Positions 26,563-35,875 of a stretch of DNA of 64,000 nt are shown here, one piece after another; the first letter of the stretch is position 1; the number at the start of each line of letters is the position of its first letter. Under the pieces are notes generated by a model, which did no database searches, was not told the DNA's origin, and saw only the letters and a program-made list of their open reading frames with translations. Made by a program: the position numbers and the translations under genes. The stretch is from Mycobacterium sp. (GTDB lineage Bacteria; Actinomycetota; Actinomycetes; Mycobacteriales; Mycobacteriaceae): assembly GCA_016197405.1 (NCBI GenBank), contig JACPVR010000013.1, positions 310,001 to 374,000 on the forward strand, in the 5' to 3' direction.

Positions 26563-29352
26563 CTACCCGGAGAGCGCGGCGTCGCGCAGTTGCCTGCGTG
26601 AGCTGATGCCGAGCTTGACGAAGACCTTGCGCAAGTGCCATTCCACGGTGTGGGCACTGATGAACAACTGCGCACCGATCTCCGGGTTGGTGTGCCCGTC
26701 GGCGGCCAAGCGCGCGATCTGCGCTTCCTGCGTGGTGAGTTCGACACCTGAGGTCACCGGTTGCCTGCGGACCTTCTGCCCGGCAACGGTCAGCTCCCGG
26801 CGCGCCCGCTCGGCGAACGCCGTGGCACCCATTCGGGTGAAGTGGTCGTAGGCCTGGCTCAATTGTGTGCGGGCATCGGTCCTGCGGTTTGCGCGGCGCA
26901 GCCATTCGCCATAGGACAGCCGGGTGCGCGCGACGTGCGGACCGACGTCCGCAGCTGCGAGGCGCTCAAGGGCCTCGAGGAAGAGTCGTTCGGCGTCCTC
27001 GTAGCGCGCGAGCAGTGCGCGCGCGGCGGCCACCGCGCCCATCCCCCATTCGGTTCCGCTGCTCCCGGCCCGCTGCTCGAGTCGTCGAAGTGCCGTGGCG
27101 GCCGTGTCTCGGTCGCCGACGTGAACCGCGGCTTCGATGAGTTCGAAGAGGCACCAACCGTAGAAACCGAGATCTTCGTATTCGCAGCAGCTCTGAGCAG
27201 CCTCGAGGGCTTGCTGGTAGCGGCCGAGGCCGTTGAAGAGAACGGCGGCGGTGAAGCCGCTGACACCGACCAGTCGGCCCTCGCCCTTAGCGAGCCCATC
27301 GGCAGCCGCCGATTCGATCAGTTCGGTCGCAGCTCCTGGGACACCACGCCAGGCGGCGAGGGTCAGCGAATGGTATTTCATCGGTGTGTAACCGATCGCG
27401 GCCGTGATCGCGTCGGCCTCCTCGAGGAGCGCGGCCGCCGCGACGAACTCGCCGGTGTAGACATGCACCCCCGCGCGGTACACCAGCGCCGACGGCAGCA
27501 CCGCGAGCGCCCCGCCGTCGCGCGCCCGTCGCACCATGTGGGCGGCGATCTGCTGCAGCACGGCGTCGTCCCACAACTCGTGCGCGGCGGACTCCTGGGC
27601 GATGGGGAACGGCCACTGCTGGACGGGTCCGATCACCTTCTGCGCGTGTTCATTCCATGATTCCAACGCAGCCCGCAGATGAACCGAGCCCGCACCGGGA
27701 CCTTCGAGGATCCGGCTCGTCATCCCGCTGAGCAACAGATCAACGGGACGCCGGGGTGGCGCGAGGCGGGACACCGCGGCGCGGCCCGCCTCGGCGATCT
27801 CGGTCAACAGGCCGGGCTCGCCGAGCCGGCCGGCGTACATGGCGGCGGTGAGCGCCTCCAGGTAGGTGTCTCGGGCCAGATCGTCGTCGAGGCCATCGAG
27901 TCCCCTTGCAGCATTGAGCAACAACGCTGCGGCCTCGCCTGTTCGGGGTGCACCCGGTGTACCCGCCCGACTACGCGTGAACCGCAACTGGGCTCGCATC
28001 CTAACCACCTGGGCCCGCTGCAATTTCGACAGCGGTGCAAGGTCGGCGATGGCAAGCAGGTCGTAGGCGGCTTCCGGGCTGGCCGCGTCCCGTTTGGCGT
28101 GTGCCGCGGCGATGGCACGCGCACCACGCAGCGCGGGATCGGCGGTGAGGGCCACCGCCCGTTCGAGAAACGCAGCGGCTGCGGCCACGCCGCCGCGGCC
28201 CGCGGCCCGCCTCGCCGAAGCCTCCAATTCGGCAGCCACCGCATCGTCGGGGCCCACGGCGGCGTTGGCGGCGTGCCATGCGCGGCGATCGGGATCGGCG
28301 ACGGGGTCGGTAGCCGCAGCCAACACCCGGTGGACCACCCGACGTTCGCCGAGATCGGCGGCGCGGTAGGCCGCCGACCGCATCAACGGATGGCAGAAGT
28401 GCATGCGTGGGCCGAACACGATGACCCCTACACCCTCGGCGGGCCCCAACGCGCTGACCGGAATCTCCAGTGCCGCGGCCGCGCGCAGGAACAAGCCGGC
28501 GTCTCCGGTCGGTTCGGCCGCCGCGACCAGGAGTAGGCGCTGGGTCTGCCGAGGCAGCGCCTGGATACGACGCATGAACTCCTCTTCGATGGCGTCCGTG
28601 GACGACCTCTTGCCGGAGATCCAGAACCCGCCGGCCAGCTCTGTCGCCGACACGCTGCGCGGCACTTCCAGGATGGCCAGCGGATTGCCCCGGGTTTCCG
28701 CGGCAATGCGGTCACGGACCAGCGGGTCGACGCCCGCAGGCATCACCGAGCCGAGCAGCTCTCTGGCATCGGCGTCCGACAGACCCTGCACGTCCATCTC
28801 CGGCAACCCCGCAGGCGCGTCGGGGCGGTCACGCACGGCGAAAATGATCGCCACCGGTTCGGCCAACAGCCGGCGTGCCACGAAACCCAGTGTTTGCAAG
28901 GAGATCTGGTCGAGCCACTGGGCATCATCGACGACGCACAGCAACGGCTGTCCGTTCGCTGCCGCGGCCAGCAGGCTCAGCACGGCCAGGCCGACGAGGA
29001 AGCGGTCGGGGGCGGTTCCCGATCCGCGCCCGAAAGCCACGTCGAGCGCGTCGCGCTGGGGTTGTGGCAGTTCGTCGAGGTGCCCGAGCAGCGGGGCGCA
29101 CAATTGCTGCAATCCGGCGAACGCGAGCTCCATGTCCGACTCCACGCCGACCACGCGCGTGATGCGGAACCCCTCTGCGCGAGCTGCCACATAGTCCAGG
29201 AGTGCGGACTTTCCGACACCCGCCTCCCCGCAGAGCACCAGCACCTGTGAGCCGGACGGGACCGCGCCGATCAGCGCGTCGAGAGCCTGGCATTCCCGGG
29301 TGCGACCACACAGGTTCACAGGTGTCGATGCTAGTGACGATTGTCGGTCCAC
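26563..29352 (-). CDS. Large LuxR-family (LAL) ATP-binding transcription regulator
   Basis: The product has 929 residues. An N-terminal STAND/AAA ATPase has Walker A GEAGVGKS (residues 42-49) and Walker B LLCVVDDAQWLD. A long alpha-helical, TPR-like middle (350-850) probably senses a ligand. The C-terminal LuxR DNA-binding domain reads LTTQEAQIARLAADGHTNPEIGAQLFISAHTVEWHLRKVFVKLGI. The start is GTG 29352. It lies 153 bases upstream of the ECF sigma gene and 51 bases downstream of the NmrA-like gene, all on one strand. It is the likely activator of the local cluster. Confidence 0.92.
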   Translation of the reverse strand: MDRQSSLASTPVNLCGRTRECQALDALIGAVPSGSQVLVLCGEAGVGKSALLDYVAARAEGFRITRVVGVESDMELAFAGLQQLCAPLLGHLDELPQPQRDALDVAFGRGSGTAPDRFLVGLAVLSLLAAAANGQPLLCVVDDAQWLDQISLQTLGFVARRLLAEPVAIIFAVRDRPDAPAGLPEMDVQGLSDADARELLGSVMPAGVDPLVRDRIAAETRGNPLAILEVPRSVSATELAGGFWISGKRSSTDAIEEEFMRRIQALPRQTQRLLLVAAAEPTGDAGLFLRAAAALEIPVSALGPAEGVGVIVFGPRMHFCHPLMRSAAYRAADLGERRVVHRVLAAATDPVADPDRRAWHAANAAVGPDDAVAAELEASARRAAGRGGVAAAAAFLERAVALTADPALRGARAIAAAHAKRDAASPEAAYDLLAIADLAPLSKLQRAQVVRMRAQLRFTRSRAGTPGAPRTGEAAALLLNAARGLDGLDDDLARDTYLEALTAAMYAGRLGEPGLLTEIAEAGRAAVSRLAPPRRPVDLLLSGMTSRILEGPGAGSVHLRAALESWNEHAQKVIGPVQQWPFPIAQESAAHELWDDAVLQQIAAHMVRRARDGGALAVLPSALVYRAGVHVYTGEFVAAAALLEEADAITAAIGYTPMKYHSLTLAAWRGVPGAATELIESAAADGLAKGEGRLVGVSGFTAAVLFNGLGRYQQALEAAQSCCEYEDLGFYGWCLFELIEAAVHVGDRDTAATALRRLEQRAGSSGTEWGMGAVAAARALLARYEDAERLFLEALERLAAADVGPHVARTRLSYGEWLRRANRRTDARTQLSQAYDHFTRMGATAFAERARRELTVAGQKVRRQPVTSGVELTTQEAQIARLAADGHTNPEIGAQLFISAHTVEWHLRKVFVKLGISSRRQLRDAALSG

Positions 29353-29403
29353 TGCGTGCTGCCCCGTCGCGACCGTCCGGGAGGCCTTGGCGGGCTCGGC
29401 GTG

Positions 29404-30162
29404 CTACGACTTGGCCGCGGTCTCGAGGAGCCAGTCCTCGAAGGTCGTGTCGAAGAGGCGCGCACCAGAAGCCGGGATGAGGGTGCTCTCGTCGATGTCG
29501 ACACCCCAATACTGCGCCTTGGGATCGGCGACGACCTTACGGACATCACCGCAGGCCCTCAGGGCGGTCCCGATGAGTTCGGGCAGGCGAAACGCCTTCG
29601 GGCCCCCGACCTCGACTGTCCCCGCCGCAGGTTCGGCTACGGCAGCGACGGCCGCGGCCTCGGCGACGTCGACGGATGCCATCGGTTGGATCAGCGCGTC
29701 GGGAAGTCTGACGACGTCGGCGATCGTCGCGGAATCGGCAATGGCTGCGAGGAATTCGAAGAACTGGGTGGCCCTGACGATGGTGTAGGGAACCGGGCCC
29801 GCGGCGATGAGTTGCTCCTGCAACAGCTTGGCACGAAAGTACCCGGCCTGCGGCGCCAATCGCTCCGTGCCCACCACTGACAACGCGACGTGGTGAGCGA
29901 CCCCGGCGGTGGCTTCGGCGTCGAGCAGGTTGCTCGTGGACGCACGAAAGAACTCGGTGGCCGCGTCCTCTTCGAAAGACGGCGAATTCGACACGTCGAC
30001 CACCACCGACGCGCCGAGCAGCACTTCGGACAACCCTCTGCCGGTCACGGCATCCACACCCGTGGACGGCGCCGCGGCGACCGCGTCGTGCCCACGATCT
30101 GTCAGCGCGCGCATCACCTTTGAACCCACCAGACCGGTTCCTCCCACGACGACGACCTTCAT
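29404..30162 (-). CDS. NmrA-like NAD(P)-binding protein (atypical SDR)
   Basis: The product has 252 residues. The dinucleotide-binding start is MKVVVVGGTGLVGSKVMRAL, and the domain continues with VVVDVSNSPSF, HHVALSVVGTERL and YTIVRATQFFEFL, as in NAD(P)H-binding NmrA/SDR5 proteins that act as redox sensors or quinone/ketone reductases. No YxxxK pair is present. ATG 30162 is the start with GAGAGGAG upstream. It sits at the head of the minus-strand cluster containing the LuxR regulator and is divergent from the MBL-fold hydrolase. Confidence 0.83.
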   Translation of the reverse strand: MKVVVVGGTGLVGSKVMRALTDRGHDAVAAAPSTGVDAVTGRGLSEVLLGASVVVDVSNSPSFEEDAATEFFRASTSNLLDAEATAGVAHHVALSVVGTERLAPQAGYFRAKLLQEQLIAAGPVPYTIVRATQFFEFLAAIADSATIADVVRLPDALIQPMASVDVAEAAAVAAVAEPAAGTVEVGGPKAFRLPELIGTALRACGDVRKVVADPKAQYWGVDIDESTLIPASGARLFDTTFEDWLLETAAKS

Positions 30163-30354
30163 CTCGACTCCTCTCGCGTGCCGGACCACTGCCGTATACA
30201 GCCGTCTCTGAGGGTGACAACGGATGGCCGGGTCCGAATACATCCATACCCCGACGAATCCATGACGCGGATGAGTTCACCGACCTTCGTGCGTTCAACT
30301 CGACGCTCGGACATTTTCACGATGCCGCCCGCTGGGCGGGCAAGGAGACGAAAC

Positions 30355-31269
30355 ATGTACTTGGACAACGCTACCCAACTCGGATCTCACGGGCTCGACG
30401 AGTTGGTGCCATCGCGCTATGCGGTACAGGTCGGCGACATCGAGGTGCTGGTGATCAGCGACGGCGTGCTGCCGATCACGGCGACGACGCTGGCCACCAA
30501 TGCCGACGAGGCCGAGTTCGGGCACTGGCTCGATGAGAGGTTCCTGCCGCCCGACGTGCTTGACTGGCCGCTGAACGTGGTGGTGGTGCGCAGCGGAGGC
30601 CGGACCATCCTCGTCGACGCCGGACTGGGGGTGGAGTTCCCTGACTTCCCCCGCGCGGGGCAGACCGTCCATCGGCTGGAGGCCGCAGGCATCGATCCGG
30701 CCGCCGTCACCGACGTGGTCCTCACCCATCTGCACATGGATCACGTCGGCGGGCTGCTCACCGCGGGATTGAAAGAACGATTCCGTCCGGATCTGCGTGT
30801 CCACGTGGCGACCGCCGAGGCCGAGTTCTGGGAGGCACCCGACTTCTCCCTCACCAACATGCCGGCGCCGGTGCCGGATGCGCTCCGGACCATCGCCTCT
30901 CGGTTCCTCGATGAGTACCGCGGACAGCTGCAGACGTTCGAGACGGAATACCAAGTCGCACCCGGAGTGCTCGTCACCCGCACGGGTGGTCACACACCGG
31001 GGCACAGCATCGTCCGGCTGGCGTCCGGTGGCGATCGGCTTACCTTCGCCGGTGATGCCGTGTTTGCGCCGGGATTCGAAAATCCCGAGTGGCACAACGG
31101 ATTCGAACACGACCCCGCGGAGGCAGCCCGCGTCCGGATTCAGCTGCTGCAAGAGCTGGCCGCGACGGGCGAGTCGTTGGTGGCCACCCACCTACCGTTC
31201 CCGTCGGTCTGTCGGGTCGCAGCCGCCGGCGACGTCTTCCGCTGCGTACCGGCCGACTGGGACTACTGA
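30355..31269 (+). CDS. Metallo-beta-lactamase-fold hydrolase
   Basis: The product has 304 residues. The metal motif is LTHLHMDHVGG; further ligands are GGHTPGHS and FAGDAVFAPGFE, with the late histidine in ATHLPFPS. This arrangement resembles lactonase/esterase-type members of the fold. The start ATG 30355 follows AAGGAGACG; an upstream in-frame ATG region is discarded because it lacks a site and family similarity. It is divergent from the NmrA-like gene (192-base gap) and may be part of the same regulon. Substrate unknown; a lactone or xenobiotic ester would fit. Confidence 0.85.
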   Translation: MYLDNATQLGSHGLDELVPSRYAVQVGDIEVLVISDGVLPITATTLATNADEAEFGHWLDERFLPPDVLDWPLNVVVVRSGGRTILVDAGLGVEFPDFPRAGQTVHRLEAAGIDPAAVTDVVLTHLHMDHVGGLLTAGLKERFRPDLRVHVATAEAEFWEAPDFSLTNMPAPVPDALRTIASRFLDEYRGQLQTFETEYQVAPGVLVTRTGGHTPGHSIVRLASGGDRLTFAGDAVFAPGFENPEWHNGFEHDPAEAARVRIQLLQELAATGESLVATHLPFPSVCRVAAAGDVFRCVPADWDY

Positions 31270-31317
31270 CGCACGACGTGGCGTCGCCAGCCGGGTACGT
31301 CGACCGGAGCTGCGTGA

Positions 31318-31334
31318 GATTAGATTCCCTAATC
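31318..31334. promoter_or_regulatory. Inverted repeat upstream of lysE
   Basis: GATTAG-ATTCC-CTAATC is a perfect 6-base inverted repeat 56 bases before the LysE start. LysE genes are normally controlled by the LysR-type regulator LysG bound upstream, but no lysG is next to it here. Whether LysG from elsewhere binds is unknown. Confidence 0.4.
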
Positions 31335-31389
31335 CAGCGGAAGAATCTTTAGCTGTACTGATCAGCCCGCGCTGCTTACCGTCGACGTC

Positions 31390-31998
31390 ATGGGCTCCCC
31401 GCTGGCCGTCGTGTACTTCACCGGCTTCCTCACGACCATGACGCTGATCGCCGCGATCGGCGCACAGAATGCGTTCGTGCTGCGCCAAGGCATCCGTCGC
31501 GAACATGTCCTGCCGGTCGTGGCCCTGTGCACGGTGTCGGACCTGGTGCTGATCATGGCCGGTATCGCCGGCTTCGGCGCGCTGATCGCCACCCACCCCG
31601 ACGTCATCACCGTGGCCAGGTTCGGCGGCGCCGCCTTCCTGCTCGGATATGCCGTGCTGGCCGCCCGGCGCGCGGTACGCCCCGCCGCTCTGACACCGTC
31701 GCAGGAAGCGCCGGCACGGCTGGCCGGGGTGCTGTTGACCTGCCTGGCGTTGACCTTCCTGAACCCCCATGTCTACCTCGACACCGTCGTACTGCTCGGG
31801 GCTCTGGCCAATCAACAACCACACGGCCGGTGGCTGTTCGGAATCGGCGCGGCAACCGCCAGCGCCGTGTGGTTCACCAGCTTGGGATTCGGTGCAAAAC
31901 GCCTCAGCAACCTGTTCGCCAAACCGTCGACATGGCGAATTCTCGACGGTGGCGTCGCGGTCCTCATGGTTATCCTGGCCATCGCCATCCTGGTGTAG
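31390..31998 (+). CDS. LysE-family amino acid exporter
   Basis: The product has 202 residues with five to six hydrophobic helices. The conserved LysE region [31 protein letters not shown] near the N-terminus, and [15 protein letters not shown] in the middle, are diagnostic. The family exports lysine/arginine or related compounds by proton exchange. The ATG start follows an AT-rich promoter region with an inverted repeat. A TetR gene follows after 15 bases, so the two may be cotranscribed. Confidence 0.9.
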   Translation: MGSPLAVVYFTGFLTTMTLIAAIGAQNAFVLRQGIRREHVLPVVALCTVSDLVLIMAGIAGFGALIATHPDVITVARFGGAAFLLGYAVLAARRAVRPAALTPSQEAPARLAGVLLTCLALTFLNPHVYLDTVVLLGALANQQPHGRWLFGIGAATASAVWFTSLGFGAKRLSNLFAKPSTWRILDGGVAVLMVILAIAILV

Positions 31999-32013
31999 TG
32001 CCACAATGGAGCC

Positions 32014-32595
32014 ATGGATGTGGGGGAAACACCCGGTCTGCGCGAGCGAAAAAAGATCAAGACCAGGGAAACGATCCGTCGGGAGGCACTTCGCCTCATC
32101 GAGGAGAACGGCTATGCCCAGACCACCGTCGAGCAAATCGCCGAAGCCGCCGAAGTGTCCCCCAGCACCTTCTTCCGGTACTTCACCAACAAGGAAGCAC
32201 TGCTGATCCCGGACCAGCTGATGGGACCCATCATCGACGCGTTCGTGGCCGCACCGGCCGAACTGCGGCCGGTGGCCGCCTACAAATACGCCCTCGAACA
32301 GGTCTTCAGTGCCATGGCGAGCGCCGAATGGGGTCCCGAGAACCGGCGCCAGCAGCTGCTCTACACGCTGCCAGAGGCTGCCGGCGCCCTCTACAACGAG
32401 TACATCCACACCATCGAGCAGATCGCCGGGGCCCTGGCCATCCGGCTCAACCGCGACCCCGAGGATCTCGAGCTCCAGACCACCGCGGGAGCCATGACCG
32501 GCGTCTTCATGATGGCCCTGCACGGCAGGCCGATGGACCCCGCGATCATCTTCCCGGCACTGGAGTTCCTGGACGCCGGCCTACCGCTGCAATAG
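32014..32595 (+). CDS. TetR-family regulator
   Basis: The product has 193 residues. The N-terminal HTH spans about residues 10-60: RETIRREALRLIEENGYAQTTVEQIAEAAEVSPSTFFRYFTNKEALL. The C-terminal ligand domain is all-helical and ends with FPALEFLDAGLPLQ. It lies between LysE (15-base gap) and an SDR (30-base gap) on the same strand, so it probably controls one or both. Ligand unknown. Confidence 0.9.
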   Translation: MDVGETPGLRERKKIKTRETIRREALRLIEENGYAQTTVEQIAEAAEVSPSTFFRYFTNKEALLIPDQLMGPIIDAFVAAPAELRPVAAYKYALEQVFSAMASAEWGPENRRQQLLYTLPEAAGALYNEYIHTIEQIAGALAIRLNRDPEDLELQTTAGAMTGVFMMALHGRPMDPAIIFPALEFLDAGLPLQ

Positions 32596-32625
32596 CTCGT
32601 CCCGCCCACGGCGGATGATGGCGAC

Positions 32626-33417
32626 ATGTCCAAGACTGTCTTCATCACCGGCGCGGCCGCCGGAATCGGCCGCCAGACGGCACTCGCCTTCGCAGCGCGG
32701 GGATACACCGTCGGTGCCTACGATATCGACGAATCCGGCCTGGCCACGCTGGCCGAGACCATCCGCAACCTGGGCGGCACGGTACTCACCGGGCACCTCG
32801 ACGTCACCGACAGCGACGAGATGAGCCAACGTGTCAACGCGTTCGCCTCTGCCTGCGGCAACCGCCTCGACGTCATGATCAACAACGCCGGGATCCTGCA
32901 CTCCGGCCGCTTCGAACAGATCGACGTCGGCGCGCATCACCGTGAGATCGACGTCAACTGCAAAGGTGTCGTCAACGGTCTCCACGCGGCCTTCGACCAG
33001 CTGCGGGCCACACCGGGGTCTGTCGTGGTCAACCTGGCCTCGGCATCTGCCATCTACGGCCAGTCCGAACTCGCGGTGTACAGCGCCACGAAATTCTTCA
33101 TCCGTGCCCTCACCGAGGCGCTCGATCTGGAGTGGGGTCGCTACGGCATCCGCGTCATCTCGATGTGGCCACTGTTCGTGCAGACCGCCATGACCGATGA
33201 CCTCGACACCGGCACCACCCGGTCGCTGGGCATCCACCTGCACGCCGACGATGTGGCCGAAGCCATCGTGGCAGCCGTGGAACCGTCGCTGCCCCGTCGC
33301 CTGCTGCACCAGGTGCACTTCCCGGTCGGCACCCAGACCAAGGCAATGGCCGTCGCGTCACGGTTCTGCCCCGCCTGGTTGAGTCGCCAACTGAGCAAGC
33401 GACTCTCAGGAAGTTGA
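32626..33417 (+). CDS. Short-chain dehydrogenase/reductase
   Basis: The product has 263 residues. The cofactor motif TGAAAGIG is at the N-terminus (VFITGAAAGIGRQTALAF), Asp follows at the end of the second strand (YDIDE), suggesting NAD preference, NNAG is present, and YSATK supplies the catalytic Tyr and Lys. The C-terminal 50 residues with HQVHFPVGTQTKAMAVASRFCPAWLSRQ resemble mycobacterial SDRs of unknown substrate. It follows the TetR gene. Confidence 0.87.
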   Translation: MSKTVFITGAAAGIGRQTALAFAARGYTVGAYDIDESGLATLAETIRNLGGTVLTGHLDVTDSDEMSQRVNAFASACGNRLDVMINNAGILHSGRFEQIDVGAHHREIDVNCKGVVNGLHAAFDQLRATPGSVVVNLASASAIYGQSELAVYSATKFFIRALTEALDLEWGRYGIRVISMWPLFVQTAMTDDLDTGTTRSLGIHLHADDVAEAIVAAVEPSLPRRLLHQVHFPVGTQTKAMAVASRFCPAWLSRQLSKRLSGS

Positions 33418-33486
33418 CACCACGCCGGCGCACGGACGCCCGGCAATCAGCCAGCGCAGCGTCGGGTCAGCTCGTAAGCTCGGCCG

Positions 33487-34485
33487 ATGCAGCAAACACA
33501 GTGGTCCAGGCGGGGATTCCTCGGGGCCGCAGGCGCGGCCGGGCTGTTGATCGCGACGGCGTGCTCGGCCGGGAAGTCCGCCAACGGCGGGCCGGCTGGT
33601 GGCCCGGTCACCATCAAGCACACCTTCGGTGAGACGACCATCCCGGCGCCGCCCAAGCGCGTCGTGAGTGCCGGGTTCACCGAACAGGACTCGCTGCTCG
33701 CGGTGGGCGTGGTGCCCATCGCGACGACCGCGTGGTGGGGTGACGAACCTTTCGCCGTCTGGCCCTGGGCCACCTCGGCGCTCGGTGGCGCACAGCCGAC
33801 GGTGCTCAATCTCGACGACGGTATCCAGGTCGACAAGATCGCCGCCCTCAAACCGGATCTCATCGTCGCGATCAACGCCGGCTGCGATGCCGACACCTAC
33901 CAGAAGCTCTCGGCGATCGCCCCCACGCTTCCGCAGTCCGGGTTCGCGCCGTTCTTCGAACCGTGGAAGGACCAGGCCACCGCCATCGGGACGGCTGTCT
34001 TCCAGGCCGACAAGATGGCGTCATCGATCGCCGATGTCGACAAGAAGTTCACCGATGCCGCCGCGGCCAACCCGGCCTTCAAGGACAAGAAGGTGCTGCT
34101 GCTGCAGGGCACCACCCAATGGGAGAACAGTGTGATCGCCACCCGGCCGGGGTGGAGCACCGAATTCCTGACCCAGCTGGGTTTCACCATCGCCGACAGC
34201 ATCGCGCCGTTCGGCAGGGAACGCGACAACCGCGCCTACATCCCGCTCGACAAGATCGGACCGGTGCTCGACGCCGCCGATGTGCTGATCTGGACCACCG
34301 AGAGCGACGAGGAGGGCGCCGCACTGCTGGCCGACCCGAACATCGCGGCGCTGCGGGCCATCAAGCAGAACCGCTACGTGTTCACCGGTAAGGAGCTCGC
34401 CGGAGCCATCGCCTTCTCCTCGGTGCTGTCCTATCCCGTGGTCGCCGACCGGCTGCCACCGCTGCTGGCCAAGGCGCTGGGCTGA
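33487..34485 (+). CDS. fecB2: Iron-siderophore substrate-binding lipoprotein (FecB2)
   Basis: The product has 332 residues. A twin-arginine signal (SRRGFLG, residues 7-13) and lipobox ATAC give lipidated Cys26, so the mature protein is exported folded and anchored on the outer face of the membrane. The rest is a periplasmic binding domain of the TroA/FecB class with the helical backbone between two lobes: FGETTIPAPPKRVVSAGFTEQD and DKIAALKPDLIV. It matches Rv0265c (FecB2) in length and position relative to PxpB. No ABC permease genes are adjacent. Binding of ferric siderophore or heme is family knowledge. Confidence 0.85.
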   Translation: MQQTQWSRRGFLGAAGAAGLLIATACSAGKSANGGPAGGPVTIKHTFGETTIPAPPKRVVSAGFTEQDSLLAVGVVPIATTAWWGDEPFAVWPWATSALGGAQPTVLNLDDGIQVDKIAALKPDLIVAINAGCDADTYQKLSAIAPTLPQSGFAPFFEPWKDQATAIGTAVFQADKMASSIADVDKKFTDAAAANPAFKDKKVLLLQGTTQWENSVIATRPGWSTEFLTQLGFTIADSIAPFGRERDNRAYIPLDKIGPVLDAADVLIWTTESDEEGAALLADPNIAALRAIKQNRYVFTGKELAGAIAFSSVLSYPVVADRLPPLLAKALG

Positions 34486-34492
34486 CGCACCG

Positions 34493-35863
34493 TCATTCGT
34501 TGTCCAGGTGCAGCACCGGTGTCGGCCGGCGAAATCCCCTGGTCACACCCAACAGCCAGATCAATCCGACTGCCAGCCAGCACAATCCGACCACCAGGGT
34601 GAATCCCGACAAGCTGGTCCAGAGCCAGATCGTGAGCACCACACCGATGGCGGGGACGATCAAATTGCTCAGCACCGCGCTGCCTGAACGCTCCCGCAGA
34701 TCGACGAAGTAATGCTTGATCACCGACAGGTTGACCACCGAGAACGCCACCAGCGCACCGAAACTGATCAGTGAGGCCAGCGTCGCCAGGTCGATGACGA
34801 TGGCCAGCAGCGACACCACGCTGACCACCAGGATGGCGAAGACCGGGGTGCTGAACCGCGGTGACACATGTCCGAAGACCCGGCGCGGCAGAATACCGTC
34901 GCGGCCCATGGCGTAGAGGATCCGGGCCACCGACGCCTGCGAGGTCAGTGCCGACCCCAGGGCGCCTGCGACATAGGCGGCGGTGAAGAAGGTGTTCAGG
35001 AAGTCCCCACCGGCGGCGACCATGACATCGAGCGATCCGGCGTCCACATCGGCGAAGTTGTTGGACGGGAACACCAGCTGAGCCACATAGGACAGCACAA
35101 CGAAGATGACACCGGAGACGATCGTCGCGATCAGGATGGCCCGCGGCACGTTACGGGTCGGATCCTTGGCTTCCTCGGACAACGTCGAGACGGCGTCGAA
35201 TCCCAGAAAGGACAGGCACAGAATGGCCGCGCCCGCCGCGATGACCCCGAACCCGTTGGCCGTACCGTCCCCGGCGAACGGCGCCATCAGATCGACGCCG
35301 CCCTTACCGGAGACCTTCGCGGTGGCCAGCGCCACGAAGGTGACGATGAAGATCGCCTGCACGGCGATGATCACGAAGTTCGCGCGCGCCACCGAGACGA
35401 TGCCGACGATGTTGAGCACCGTGACGATACCGATCGCCAGCAGGACGAACACCCAGGCCGGTACCGCGGGAAAGGCAGCCTCCAGATACAGGCCGATGAC
35501 GAGATAGTTGATCATCGGCAGGAACAGATAGTCCAGTAGCAGCGACCAGCCCGACAGGAAACCGATCGGCGCGCCGAAACTCTTCTGCGCGTAGGTGTAT
35601 GCCGATCCGGCAACCGGATATGCCCGCGACATCCGGGCATAGGAATACGCGGTGAAGACCATGGCGATCAGCGTCACGACATAGGCCACCGGCAGCCGGC
35701 CACCGGTGGTCTGGGTGACGATGCCGTAGGTGGTGAAAACCGTCAGCGGCACCATGTACACCAGGCCGAAGAGCACCAGCGAGGGCAGACCGAGTGCGCG
35801 CCGCAGGTGTCCTTCGTGCTGCTCGGCCACCTGCTGGTCGGCCCCGGGATCGGTGGAGGTCAT
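34493..35863 (-). CDS. APC-family amino acid/amine permease
   Basis: The product has 456 residues with twelve predicted helices. The first reads LPSLVLFGLVYMVPLTVFTTYG and the following segment SYARMSRAYPVAGSAYTYAQKSFG is the conserved APC block. FLGFDAVSTLSEEAKDPTRNVPRAI is the usual loop after TM6. It follows the amidohydrolase after 12 bases and is the last gene of a nitrilase-amidohydrolase-permease operon, so it probably imports an amine or amino-acid derivative hydrolysed by them. Confidence 0.88.
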   Translation of the reverse strand: MTSTDPGADQQVAEQHEGHLRRALGLPSLVLFGLVYMVPLTVFTTYGIVTQTTGGRLPVAYVVTLIAMVFTAYSYARMSRAYPVAGSAYTYAQKSFGAPIGFLSGWSLLLDYLFLPMINYLVIGLYLEAAFPAVPAWVFVLLAIGIVTVLNIVGIVSVARANFVIIAVQAIFIVTFVALATAKVSGKGGVDLMAPFAGDGTANGFGVIAAGAAILCLSFLGFDAVSTLSEEAKDPTRNVPRAILIATIVSGVIFVVLSYVAQLVFPSNNFADVDAGSLDVMVAAGGDFLNTFFTAAYVAGALGSALTSQASVARILYAMGRDGILPRRVFGHVSPRFSTPVFAILVVSVVSLLAIVIDLATLASLISFGALVAFSVVNLSVIKHYFVDLRERSGSAVLSNLIVPAIGVVLTIWLWTSLSGFTLVVGLCWLAVGLIWLLGVTRGFRRPTPVLHLDNE

Positions 35864-35875
35864 ACTGATCCTCTT

